From a virus: 34,318 nt of DNA. Positions 20,842 through 28,924 of the stretch are shown in pieces. The stretch is taken from the IMG/VR virus record IMGVR_UViG_3300021197_000936, positions 1-34,318 of that record; one strand, given 5' to 3'. The translations under genes were made by a program, and so were the position numbers. Numbering within the stretch: the first letter of the stretch is position 1; each line of letters opens with the position of its first letter. The notes beneath the pieces are model-generated. The model saw nothing but the letters and a program-made list of their open reading frames with translations, did no database searches and was not told the origin of the DNA.

Positions 20842-23799
20842 CTAACCTCCGAACAATGGGAGAGTATTCCGGCCACCGTAGCCGAAGTGCTCGTCGAGCA
20901 TCGAGCCGAGGCGATCTACGACATCGGGATCGATGGCGGCGGTGTGGATGTTCACCGTAGCCCCGCGCGGCATGAACGCCGCGAGACCGTTCTGTCGGGC
21001 CGTCTGAGTGTCCGCCCCGGTGGGTGGGACGACTCTCTCTCCCTGCTTGAGTATTGCCGGCCCTGTACGGTCTACTGAGCCCATTCCGTAGTCCTTCGTT
21101 GCGTATCCTCCGGAGTGGAAGAACGCGCCACCGAGGGCACCGAGAACGCCACCAGCCACCGCGCCGATCGCTGTCCCGATTCCGGGGACGATCGAACCAA
21201 TAGCCGCACCCGCGCCGGCCCCAGCAAGGGCGCCACCGCCAACACCGCCGATCGCCTTGAAGAAGGACTTGATCGACTCCCAGACAGAATTCCACCACTC
21301 ATAGATCCCCTTGGCGAGAGCGGCCGGGAGCTTGACGACAATAGCGAACACGAGCTTCGGTATCGCTTCGATCACTCCGGCGATCAGTGCTGGGACTCCG
21401 TCCGCGATGAACTCCGGGATCACTGTCCCGATCAACTCGGGGAGAACTTCGACGAGTCCAGTAATGAAGCCGTCAAGGAACGCTTCCATCTGCTCGCCTA
21501 TTGCCTCGGCTGCTGAGACCTCGACCTCTCTCGTCTTCGTCTCTCCGGTGCGCTCGTCGACATACTCTTCGGTCTTGGTGTAGCCCATCTGTCCGAGTTG
21601 AGAGATCGCCGCGATACCACCACCGACAGGACCGGCCGCGCTCAGTGCTGAGCCGAGACCACCTGTCGCCGCCCCGGCAAGTCCGGAGAGCATCGATCCG
21701 AAGGTGCTCGCGAGACCCTCTAAACCTGAGCCGAACCCGTCGCGGAAGTCGGCCGCGAGACCCTTGGCCCACTCTCCGATCCCGGCGAAGGCTTGCTGTA
21801 TTGCTGGGAGTCCTTTCCGAATTTCGGCCTCTGTGATCTTCCGCTCTTCTTCGAGTTGCTGTTGTCGGGCCGCCGTCAGTTGTACGAGGTTCCCACGCAT
21901 GAACGACAGGTTCCGCTCAGCATCGGCGGCCGACATACCAAGACGATCCGCTTCCGCTTTGAAGTCCGAGATCTGGACGATGGCCTTCGAGATCTTCTCC
22001 GCGAGGGCGTCCGATTCCTTCCACTGTCCCGAGACTTGGAGTGCTGACTTCCTCGCGCTCTCTCCGGCCTTCGACATCTCCTTCGATAGCTTGGCGATCT
22101 CCTTGGCGTTCTTCAGGGCCTCCTCGCTTGTCGCGGCCTTCACCGCCACCTCGCGCGCTCTCTCGGCCGAAGCGATCAGTCCCTCCCAGTCTCTCGACGC
22201 CGACTTCCGGGTCGACGCTAAACCGGCCCCGAGGTCGAGTAACAGGGCGTCGAGCTTCGCGACGTCGGTCAGTGTGTCCTTCGGGATCAGCTTTCCGAGT
22301 TGCTTCTCGAGATCCTCGAACAGCTTCTGGTCGGCGCTCTTCCCCTTCTTGCCTGATCCGGTCGGGGCGTCGGGCTTGCCTGGAAGAACTCCTTCAGATT
22401 CGAGAAAGGCCTGATGTGCGCTACGTCGACTCTTGGCAAATTTCCTCGTGGGCTCCATCTCGGCCTCGACTCTCTTCGCGGCTTGGAGTGCGTCGAACTT
22501 CTCGCGGACTTCGTCGAGCGTGGTCCCGACTCGGCCCATCTTCACGATCGACTCGAAGAAGGCGCCCATCGACTGCTCGCCTCTTCGGACGGACTCGGAC
22601 AGGCCGTCGACTTTCTGCTGAGCTTGTTCGAGATCCTCGGCGAACTTCTTCGCGATCAGGCTGTCACCTTCAAGTTGACCGAACACATCCCCGGCCTTCT
22701 CAAGCTCGAGAAGCGCGAGGCGCGTCTTCGCCACTACAAGAAGCAGAGCATTGAACGCGGTCACAAGTCCGGCGACCGCCATCCCGACAACCGACACCGA
22801 GCCGGCCAGGATGGCCATCACGCGCGCCGTCCCATCGAGAGCGTCGATCAATGCTGAGGACAGGACGTCGGTCAGTCGTTGACCCGACTCCGTTCCCGCG
22901 TTCATGCCTTCGATCAGTTCTGCGATCCCGAGCTTCGCATAATCGAAGAGGCCCGCGTCTCCGACTTGCTTCTTGAACTTGAACCAAGAGTCGGCCACGT
23001 TCGAGAGTTGACCTTCAAAGGTTGCGGCGAGCTTGTCCGTTCCGCCCTTCACGACGCCGTCGGTCGCGCGGAGAGCATCGACGAGAGCAGCCCTCCAGAC
23101 GTTGATGTCTGACGCGTCTCCGAGTGTCGCGGCTCTCTTCTTGATGTCTTGGAAGAGTAGCGCGTACGACTCGCGCAATTGGTCGCTGGCTCCCATGCCG
23201 GCCCCGAAGGACTTCGCGACAGCCATCGCCGCGTCCGGAAGCTCACCGCCGAGAGCACCGGCGAGATCCATCACGCCCTCCCTCATCAGTCCGGCGTCAG
23301 CACCGAACGACGTCAGGATCTGGTCGGCCTTGACCAGGTCGCCAAGTTCGAACGGAGTCGTCGATCCAATCTCGAACAGTTCTGCGAGTCGCGTCTTCGC
23401 CTTGTCGCTCGACTTCAGAAGCACCGAGAGTTGAGACTCGAACCGCTCCATCTCGGCGGACGCTTGGATCGCGCCCTTGCCAAGACCAGCAAAAGCGATC
23501 CCGGCTATGGCTGCGGCCGCTACCGCTGCTCCCTTGGCCGCCGTGGACAGCGTCGCTCCGAGTTCCTCGAAGTCAGCCGAAGACCGGCGCGCGCTCTGTC
23601 CGGCTTGCCTTACTTGTCGGCCGGTGGTCTGGGCTGCTCGACCGGCTCGAGTGAACCGACCCTTCGAGTCTCTGAGCCTCCCGTTCAAGTCGACGAACTG
23701 TCCGCTCGCGCGGTCCGCTTGTGTCGCGACGTCTCTCAGGCCGTCGGCCGCTTCTCTCGTTCCGAGTAGCTTCAGTCGAGCCTTGATGTCGTTCGTCAT
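20842..23799 (-). CDS. tail tape measure protein
   Basis: Encodes 985 residues, the longest tail gene, starting at ATG 23799 after GAGGGGACGAG. It sets tail length and leaves the tube during infection. The N-terminal 300 residues resemble the TP901-type tape-measure core (MERFESQLSVLLKSSDKAKTRL, FELGDLVKADQIL). Hydrophobic segments occur near 88-112, 325-355, 800-860 and a glycine/alanine-rich region near 875-920, which may insert into the host membrane. Between them lie long coiled coils. By the usual 0.15 nm per residue it predicts a tail of about 150 nm. No lytic transglycosylase or peptidase motif was found. Confidence 0.93.
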   Translation of the reverse strand: MTNDIKARLKLLGTREAADGLRDVATQADRASGQFVDLNGRLRDSKGRFTRAGRAAQTTGRQVRQAGQSARRSSADFEELGATLSTAAKGAAVAAAAIAGIAFAGLGKGAIQASAEMERFESQLSVLLKSSDKAKTRLAELFEIGSTTPFELGDLVKADQILTSFGADAGLMREGVMDLAGALGGELPDAAMAVAKSFGAGMGASDQLRESYALLFQDIKKRAATLGDASDINVWRAALVDALRATDGVVKGGTDKLAATFEGQLSNVADSWFKFKKQVGDAGLFDYAKLGIAELIEGMNAGTESGQRLTDVLSSALIDALDGTARVMAILAGSVSVVGMAVAGLVTAFNALLLVVAKTRLALLELEKAGDVFGQLEGDSLIAKKFAEDLEQAQQKVDGLSESVRRGEQSMGAFFESIVKMGRVGTTLDEVREKFDALQAAKRVEAEMEPTRKFAKSRRSAHQAFLESEGVLPGKPDAPTGSGKKGKSADQKLFEDLEKQLGKLIPKDTLTDVAKLDALLLDLGAGLASTRKSASRDWEGLIASAERAREVAVKAATSEEALKNAKEIAKLSKEMSKAGESARKSALQVSGQWKESDALAEKISKAIVQISDFKAEADRLGMSAADAERNLSFMRGNLVQLTAARQQQLEEERKITEAEIRKGLPAIQQAFAGIGEWAKGLAADFRDGFGSGLEGLASTFGSMLSGLAGAATGGLGSALSAAGPVGGGIAAISQLGQMGYTKTEEYVDERTGETKTREVEVSAAEAIGEQMEAFLDGFITGLVEVLPELIGTVIPEFIADGVPALIAGVIEAIPKLVFAIVVKLPAALAKGIYEWWNSVWESIKSFFKAIGGVGGGALAGAGAGAAIGSIVPGIGTAIGAVAGGVLGALGGAFFHSGGYATKDYGMGSVDRTGPAILKQGERVVPPTGADTQTARQNGLAAFMPRGATVNIHTAAIDPDVVDRLGSMLDEHFGYGGRNTLPLFGG

Positions 23800-23808
23800 C
23801 TCGTCCCC

Positions 23809-24003
23809 TCAGTAGCGCACAATTGCAGCCGGAAACACGGGGATCCCGTTGGCGACCATCTTCTTGACCAGAGCTTCGGACATGGCGTCGGCTTCTTGGT
23901 AGCACATGAGATTGATCATGAAGGTCTCCAAGTCACTATCGAGAAGCTCGGCGGGTGTCTTTCCGTACCTTCTTCCGAGCGTGTCCAGCATCATCAGGAC
24001 CAT
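23809..24003 (-). CDS. tail assembly chaperone, T part (second half of a G/GT pair)
   Basis: Encodes 64 residues if begun at ATG 24003, but the frame is open back to 24096 and overlaps the G gene in the +1 frame. The peptide before the ATG (RNVSRPFSKPENQ) reads like genuine protein. In many siphophages this second half is made only by ribosomal frameshifting as an extension of G, and the fusion helps pack tail tube subunits around the tape measure, which is encoded next. Independent starting at 24003 is also possible, as GGAG lies about seven bases before the ATG. Confidence 0.7.
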   Translation of the reverse strand: MVLMMLDTLGRRYGKTPAELLDSDLETFMINLMCYQEADAMSEALVKKMVANGIPVFPAAIVRY

Positions 24004-24096
24004 CTGATTCTCCGGCTTCGAGAAAGGTCGCGAGACGTTCCGCGCTTCCTCCCCTATCGGTGGAGAGTTCGAGGATCGCCGCGAACAATTCCTCGA
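23936..24096 (-). other. candidate programmed frameshift region (G to GT)
   Basis: G ends at 23936 and the downstream frame is open from 24096, a shared stretch of 161 bases in a +1 (or -2) relation. Candidate slip points include ACC-TTT-C, where Phe-tRNA could move from TTT to TTC, and an AGGGGAGGA run upstream that could pair with 16S rRNA. No classic A-AAA-AAG type heptamer for a -1 shift was seen. Confidence 0.5.
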
Positions 24097-24484
24097 CTAC
24101 GCCGGGGGGCAAGGAGTGAACACAGAGCCGATCCTCGTCCAGGTTCTCAGCCTTCGACGTCATGACCAAGTCGAGAGGATCGAACCCCTCGCCGTCGGTA
24201 CTGATCCCCATCACTCCAGCGCAACAAATCGCCGCCTGCATTTCGGTGAGTTCTCCGACTTGCTTCGGAGACAGTCTCGACATCATCTTCTCGAGGTCTT
24301 GTCCGTCCTGGTCCGCGTCCTTGGGTGCGTTCTTTGGGTTCATCATTGCTAAGGCCGCGACGCCGAGTTGGGCGACGTCTGACGTCCTTACCTTCCTGAT
24401 CCTAAACCATAGAGGCGCGTCGCCGGCCCCGGTCTTAATCGTCGTTGTTGCTGCGTTCTTGATTGCGTGAAGTGTGGCGGACAT
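23936..24484 (-). CDS. tail assembly chaperone, G part
   Basis: Encodes 182 residues from ATG 24484 with CACAGGAGG upstream. It sits between the tail tube and tape measure genes, is helical and acidic in its middle (DADQDGQDLEKMMSRLSPKQVGELTEMQ), and ends in a basic tail (RKKVRKDTRRASR) only when no frameshift occurs. The position, size and overlap with a downstream out-of-frame gene fit the G protein of lambda-like phages. G is not part of the finished virion. Confidence 0.75.
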   Translation of the reverse strand: MSATLHAIKNAATTTIKTGAGDAPLWFRIRKVRTSDVAQLGVAALAMMNPKNAPKDADQDGQDLEKMMSRLSPKQVGELTEMQAAICCAGVMGISTDGEGFDPLDLVMTSKAENLDEDRLCVHSLPPGVVEELFAAILELSTDRGGSAERLATFLEAGESDGPDDAGHARKKVRKDTRRASR

Positions 24485-24515
24485 GGTGTCGCCTCCTGTG
24501 TGTGTTGTTGTTGGA

Positions 24516-25535
24516 TCAGGTTCCGGGGGACTCAGGGTTCGCGGCGTTGTTCTTGACGTCGATCTTCAGGCCGTGGTTAGTGCCGTCAGACTCGCACACG
24601 AAGCCGATCGTCTGACCGAGCAAGCCCGCCGAGTTGATCGGATCGCTGCATTCAGTGAGCCGACAGTTCTGGAAGAAGAACTTCATCTCGTGCTCGTTGG
24701 CGCCGGAGGCTCCGTCGTTGAATGTCAACGTCGCGTCGACGCCGTTCACGTCGGAGACGTACTTCGCGTAGAGGGCGTCGTTCACGTCGATCTCCATGGA
24801 GACCTCGACAGACGAGAAGTCGGAGCGGAGCGGATCCGCGGTGACCTTGGAGCCGAGGAACTGACGACGGGCGAGCCCGTTGTTGATGGTCACGGTCACC
24901 GAGCGGACCGAGACAGCCTCTCCGTCGAAGGTGAACGTCCCGCCTGTCATCTGATGATGGAGGACCGGGTCGTCCGGGATGGCTCCGATCAGAGTGGCGT
25001 CGGTCGATGCATCGGCCCGAGTCTCGGATCCGTCCGTGGTGGTGACGTTGGAAGTCTCTCCGATCACCTCACACTCGAGCGTTGCGACTTCGGCAGAGTT
25101 GCTTGTGAACGTCATGCTGGCGATACGGACGCCCTCCACGATCTCTCCGGTACCACCCGAGCCCCGGATGATCGACGCGGTGAGCCCTCTGTCGGGAAGC
25201 GCGGCGGCCATGGTGTAACTGTGAGTGTTCGGAGTTCCCGAGGCAGTAGATCCGGTTCCGAGGGCGTGCTTCAAGATGAGCCCGACCGTCGAATAGTTCG
25301 CCTCGATTGTAAAGGTTCCACCTACGTTATCGCTGGCCACGAAGTGAGAGCGACGGTTCCCGGCACCCGTCACCAGGTGCGGCCGTGGGGTCTTCTCGAT
25401 CGTGCGCTGGATCGTGGTTCCGATGAGCGCGTTAGCGATGATATAGTCGCCGGTCGCGGTACCGTAGGCACCGTCGGACGAGGTGACCTTGTCGAGTAGA
25501 ATATAGGAGTCGCGTCCGAAGTAGGTGTCGGCCAT
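24516..25535 (-). CDS. major tail tube protein
   Basis: Encodes 339 residues from ATG 25535, with GAGGACCACACC upstream. It is beta-rich throughout with repeated TFTIEANYSTVG / FTFDGEAVSVRSVTV strands and lies upstream of the chaperone pair and tape measure, the standard position of the tube subunit. It is longer than a minimal tube domain (about 150-200), so it may have a surface domain (about residues 110-180 or the C-terminus). Probable family: phage tail tube, type 2. Confidence 0.8.
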   Translation of the reverse strand: MADTYFGRDSYILLDKVTSSDGAYGTATGDYIIANALIGTTIQRTIEKTPRPHLVTGAGNRRSHFVASDNVGGTFTIEANYSTVGLILKHALGTGSTASGTPNTHSYTMAAALPDRGLTASIIRGSGGTGEIVEGVRIASMTFTSNSAEVATLECEVIGETSNVTTTDGSETRADASTDATLIGAIPDDPVLHHQMTGGTFTFDGEAVSVRSVTVTINNGLARRQFLGSKVTADPLRSDFSSVEVSMEIDVNDALYAKYVSDVNGVDATLTFNDGASGANEHEMKFFFQNCRLTECSDPINSAGLLGQTIGFVCESDGTNHGLKIDVKNNAANPESPGT

Positions 25536-25553
25536 GGTGTGGTCCTCGTGTTG

Positions 25554-26375
25554 CTATGCTGTGGGGGCTGAGATTTTGCGGACCTTAAGGGTCGCGTAGA
25601 ACTCGTAGATCCTACCGACGTCGGTGATCACTTTGAGCGTGAGAAGATAATTGTCGGCGTTGTGGCTCGACACTGTCACGAGTGTACACCGGACGAGGCC
25701 AGGGTGTAGGACCCGGTTCTCGGCCTCGACGGTCATCGAGGACGTGAGGTCGGTCCCGTCGGTGTGCTTCACCGTAAAGTCGAAGGTGTCTATCTCTTCG
25801 AGCATCTGCGATCCGTTGAACGCGTCGCGACGAGCCGCGAGCATCGGCCGGACATCCCAGAAGACGTGGGTCTTGATCGTCGTTCCTCCAGGAGCGAACA
25901 CGACCTGAGTCGGCGACGTTGTCTCCGGTGGCTCGAACACACACGAAATCCGCTGAGCGGCTGAGCGAGCCGGGTCCCCGATCTCGATCTTCCCCGTGTA
26001 CTCGTTCGAGAGCGACGCGAGGTTCGCGTTCTGTGCTGTCGTTGGGCTACCGTTCGCCCCGTCATCGTAGCCCCAGTAGAGCCAGAGGACGACGACCTTC
26101 CCAGAGACCGACGAGTTCCCGTTCGGGAGTGCGTACCCCTTGACCCCGATCACGGCGGATCGGTTCGCGTAGTTCCACGTCGTCACCTTGAAGTCGAGCT
26201 TCGTCTGTCCGTCGCTGGCACAGACGATCACGTCGTCGTTGTCCGACTCGACCGCACTCCAGAACCGAGACATGTCAGTCGGGACTGTCACCTCGACGTC
26301 GACCGTCGTCGCCGATCCTGTGATGTCCACCGTGATCGCTTCTCGGAAGTGGTAGTTCGAATTGTACCAACTCAT
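25554..26375 (-). CDS. DUF2341-like tail protein
   Basis: Encodes 273 residues from ATG 26375, which overlaps the preceding stop (ATGA) and has AAGGCGGG upstream; an ATG at 26408 would lie inside that gene and is rejected. Residues of about 3-110 resemble the DUF2341 beta-sandwich (WYNSNYHFREAITVDITG, then FWSAVESDNDDVIVCASDGQTKLDF). This fold is known in surface proteins. The C-terminal 100 residues are another beta domain. Encoded between tail terminator and tube, so probably a minor tail or tube-decorating protein. Confidence 0.7.
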   Translation of the reverse strand: MSWYNSNYHFREAITVDITGSATTVDVEVTVPTDMSRFWSAVESDNDDVIVCASDGQTKLDFKVTTWNYANRSAVIGVKGYALPNGNSSVSGKVVVLWLYWGYDDGANGSPTTAQNANLASLSNEYTGKIEIGDPARSAAQRISCVFEPPETTSPTQVVFAPGGTTIKTHVFWDVRPMLAARRDAFNGSQMLEEIDTFDFTVKHTDGTDLTSSMTVEAENRVLHPGLVRCTLVTVSSHNADNYLLTLKVITDVGRIYEFYATLKVRKISAPTA

Positions 26376-26827
26376 GATCCCGCCTTCTCGCTGTATGTGA
26401 TCATACACTGAACGACGACAGCGCCCATCGTGGGCCGCTGTAATTCGGCACCGTCGAAGGACATCATATCGAGGGAGACATCGTGGACGAGAGAGTTCAG
26501 GCTTCGGTCAGACTCGAGCGCCTTCATGATGTCCGATCCAAGGTTGAGCGCGGCCGATACTGCGGTCCCTGGTGAGTCGTTCGCCGCCGATACCCAGCCC
26601 TCTAATTGGATCATGAACTGTCGATCGTAGCGGTTGAGGGCTGTCGTCCCCGTCTGTGTGCTACGGATGGAGCCGGGGAAGATGTACACACCCGGCACTC
26701 GGTGAGGCTGGAAGGTCTGACCGACGACGACCGAGTCGTCTCCGGACAGGTCGTAAGTGTACCCGGAGCCGGTGATCCCTTCGAGGTCTGTCTTGATCCT
26801 CGCGATGATGTCGGTCTCTTTACTCAT
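26372..26827 (-). CDS. putative tail terminator protein
   Basis: Encodes 151 residues from ATG 26827 with GAGGTTAG upstream. Size, alpha/beta composition (KETDIIARIKTDLEGITG; a YDRQFMIQLEGWV strand) and location between gp10-like and tube genes fit the ring protein that ends tail polymerisation (like lambda gpU). Sequence resemblance is weak. Confidence 0.65.
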   Translation of the reverse strand: MSKETDIIARIKTDLEGITGSGYTYDLSGDDSVVVGQTFQPHRVPGVYIFPGSIRSTQTGTTALNRYDRQFMIQLEGWVSAANDSPGTAVSAALNLGSDIMKALESDRSLNSLVHDVSLDMMSFDGAELQRPTMGAVVVQCMITYSEKAGS

Positions 26828-26829
26828 GA

Positions 26830-27468
26830 CTAACCTCTAACACCGGAAGGGCCGAAGATGATCGTCTTCTGTAGTGCGCGGAGGATGTCGTCGTTCATGG
26901 CGCGACCGGCGGTCCTGATGGCGGGGCTCAAGTAAGGCCGCGCCGGGTACTTGATCGAACGGCGGAGAAGATAGAACACCTCGCCGCTGTCCTTGTGGAT
27001 GAGCATCTTCTGACCCGCTGCGCTCTCCGCGTACTGGAGATCCGGAACGTCGCGCGCGCTTGCGTACCTGTTCACACCGCCGGCGGTTCGGAGGCTGTCG
27101 TGAATCGGGATCGTCAGCATCTTGCTCTTCATGTGGATCGTCCCGCCGTACTCGTGGATCGCCGCGTATGCCACCGGGCCGGGGTCGCTCGTGGTGCTCG
27201 GGCTGAGTTGCTTCGAGTTCGGAGAGCGACCACCGGACGCGACCTCGATCACTATGGCGTCGCCCTCGGTGTGTACGCTTCCACGGATCGACGCTCGAAG
27301 TCTACCGGTCCGGACGTTCAGCCTCGTGAAGCCTCCAGCGGTCACGCGAAGCTTTGCCTCTTTCTCGGCCCTGAGTGCGGTCTTCACAAGCTCGCGGAGT
27401 AGCGCCCCGCGTAGCTCTCGACTCGACCTCGACAAGTGGTCCGCGTACTCTTGGAGGGTCATCGACAC
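26830..27468 (-). CDS. HK97 gp10-like head-tail protein
   Basis: Encodes 212 residues. The start is GTG 27468 with GGGA upstream, or ATG 27462. The pattern NVRTGRLRASI (about 51-61), YAAIHEYGGTIHMK (99-112) and ARPYLSPAI near the end is characteristic of HK97 gp10-like proteins, which sit at the head-tail junction. It lies directly after the connector gene. Longer than the usual 130-150 residues because of inserts around 70-95 and 125-170. Confidence 0.88.
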   Translation of the reverse strand: MSMTLQEYADHLSRSSRELRGALLRELVKTALRAEKEAKLRVTAGGFTRLNVRTGRLRASIRGSVHTEGDAIVIEVASGGRSPNSKQLSPSTTSDPGPVAYAAIHEYGGTIHMKSKMLTIPIHDSLRTAGGVNRYASARDVPDLQYAESAAGQKMLIHKDSGEVFYLLRRSIKYPARPYLSPAIRTAGRAMNDDILRALQKTIIFGPSGVRG

Positions 27469-27471
27469 CGG

Positions 27472-28074
27472 CTATCCCATCCAAGCCGAACCCATGCGCC
27501 AAGGGGCGACGAGTTCCTTCACCTCGGGGAGAAGGCCGAGAGATGCGACCTCGATCGATCCTCCACCTTGCGAGACCTTGTTCCGTCCGACGTGGTCGCG
27601 GGCTTGCCATATGTGCGCGACCTGAAGTCCGACCGCCTGCTTGATCTCTTGGGGTACGCTCGAGAAGCCGGCGGTCATCGTGACCTTGATCGCTCGTGGA
27701 GTCTTCGTCCAGTGGCCGTGCGTCGAGTCGTGCTTGAGCATCACGAGACCCTCGTTCCCATAGAGCGTGTAGTCGGACGAGGCGATCAAGTCGGCGCTGT
27801 CGTCGTAGCTCAGGTCGGGGTCATCGTAGATCGACGAGATGGCTGTCGTCGGTATCACTGGGAGGTCGAGTCTCTTCGTGTTGTCTCCGGTCAGATACAC
27901 GACGTAGGTCCCAGACGAAAGAGAGTAGACGCCCGAATTCATGAGAGGCCAGCCGAGATAGCGAGCGAGGACCGGGTTCACCCGATCGACGATCGTCTCG
28001 ATGTTGCTGTCTTCAGCCGTACCGGACAGGCCCCGGATATACAGACGACAGTCGCTCCCGCTGACAACGGCCAC
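27472..28074 (-). CDS. head-tail connector (gp6-like adaptor)
   Basis: Encodes 200 residues from a GTG at 28074 with GAGGAG six bases upstream. The helical start (DSNIETIVDRVNPVLARYLGW) and later IKVTMTAGFSSVPQEIKQAVGLQVAHIW match the phage gp6-like connector family, which makes a ring below the portal. It follows the small lysine-tailed protein and precedes the gp10-like gene, as in HK97. Confidence 0.82.
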   Translation of the reverse strand: MAVVSGSDCRLYIRGLSGTAEDSNIETIVDRVNPVLARYLGWPLMNSGVYSLSSGTYVVYLTGDNTKRLDLPVIPTTAISSIYDDPDLSYDDSADLIASSDYTLYGNEGLVMLKHDSTHGHWTKTPRAIKVTMTAGFSSVPQEIKQAVGLQVAHIWQARDHVGRNKVSQGGGSIEVASLGLLPEVKELVAPWRMGSAWMG

Positions 28075-28077
28075 GCG

Positions 28078-28248
28078 CTACTCCTCAGAGGCCGCTGAGG
28101 CCTTCTTCGTCTTCTTGGGGGGTGCTACCTTAGACAGCCACGCGGGCGCGCTCTTGGCGGCCTTGGCGTCGAGTTCTTTCACTTCGCCGGGGGTCCAGTA
28201 GAACCCTCTCGGATACTCGCCTTGTGCGTCGCTCTTGAACTTGATCAT
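28078..28248 (-). CDS. 56-residue lysine-tailed protein
   Basis: A short frame overlapping the preceding stop as ATGA, with AAGGCGG upstream. The sequence begins MIKFKSDAQGEYPRGFYWTPGE, then a helix ending in a Lys/Ala-rich tail (KVAPPKKTKKASAASEE). Its tail resembles that of the neighbouring 95-residue protein. It stands in the head-tail gene order where small head-completion proteins are often encoded. Function unknown; basic tails could contact packaged DNA or the capsid's inner face. Confidence 0.65.
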   Translation of the reverse strand: MIKFKSDAQGEYPRGFYWTPGEVKELDAKAAKSAPAWLSKVAPPKKTKKASAASEE

Positions 28249-28532
28249 GTGTCCGCCTTCTTCTTGGCGCGGGGTGCGCGCTTCTTGACTGTTCTCGGGG
28301 CCTTCGGTGCGCTTGCCTTCATGGCGCGCGGCTTGGCCTTCTTGGGTGGTTCTTCTTTCTTCTCTTCCGCTCCCGCCTCGAACATGTGTGGGAACGTCTC
28401 CAGGAGATAGGCCGCCACGTCGTCGGAGACTTCTCGCTTCTCACCTCTGAACCATACGGTCCCGAGCCCAGGGAGTGATCCCCGGTAGTGATCCCGCTTG
28501 CTGTCTTCCTTGAACGTGACGACCTTTCCCAT
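28245..28532 (-). CDS. 95-residue protein with histone-like basic tail
   Basis: Residues 1-50 form a small domain (VTFKEDSKRDHYRGSLPGL, VWFRGEKREVSDDVAAYLLE) seen near capsid genes in other phages. Residues 55-95 are a tail of Lys, Ala and Pro repeats (KKAKPRAMKASAPKAPRT), similar to histone tails and to the tail of the next protein. AGGAG lies rather far upstream of ATG 28532. Possible role: head protein that binds packaged DNA. Not assigned to a named family. Confidence 0.65.
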   Translation of the reverse strand: MGKVVTFKEDSKRDHYRGSLPGLGTVWFRGEKREVSDDVAAYLLETFPHMFEAGAEEKKEEPPKKAKPRAMKASAPKAPRTVKKRAPRAKKKADT

Positions 28533-28534
28533 GC

Positions 28535-28915
28535 TTACGCGCGCTCCTGCTCGAAGGTCAGGAACACGTTCCCGGCCATCGTCGCGGTACCTGTCTCGTC
28601 GAGTGTCATCTTCAAGACATCAGCCGCGCCGAACTCGAGGCTCGGGCCAGCGGCCGACAGGGTGAACGCGTACGCGGTCCCGACATCCCACCCGGCGGCG
28701 TCTGAATCCAGAGCCGAAGAGATAGACGTCGAGCCCTGCTTGAGGGTGATCGTGTACTTGTTCGAGGAGCCGTCCGCGGTTGCGGTCGTTGGAATGTAGC
28801 TCGCCGCGGTGAGCTTCCACTCGCCGGACTGGCCATGGACGGCACCGAGAGAGTCGGTGTCCGCTGAGACGTCGCCCGTGTGAACGGCCATCGTTATTGA
28901 TTGTGGCTTGGCCAT
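28535..28915 (-). CDS. putative head decoration protein
   Basis: Encodes 126 residues from ATG 28915 with AGGAGG upstream. It is beta-rich and of low charge (YTITLKQGSTSISSALD; DVLKMTLDETGTATMAGNVF). It lies immediately downstream of the capsid gene, where decoration (head-fibre or cement) proteins are commonly encoded. Position and fold type are the only evidence. Confidence 0.55.
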   Translation of the reverse strand: MAKPQSITMAVHTGDVSADTDSLGAVHGQSGEWKLTAASYIPTTATADGSSNKYTITLKQGSTSISSALDSDAAGWDVGTAYAFTLSAAGPSLEFGAADVLKMTLDETGTATMAGNVFLTFEQERA

Positions 28916-28924
28916 GTCGGCCTC

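Noticed and set aside
19984-21078. 364-codon plus-strand frame across two tail genes
   Set aside because: It spans the boundary of two well supported minus-strand genes and shows no start signal.
24474-25499. 341-codon plus-strand frame opposite the tail tube gene
   Set aside because: Antisense shadow; the minus-strand product is beta-rich and in the right place for the tail tube.
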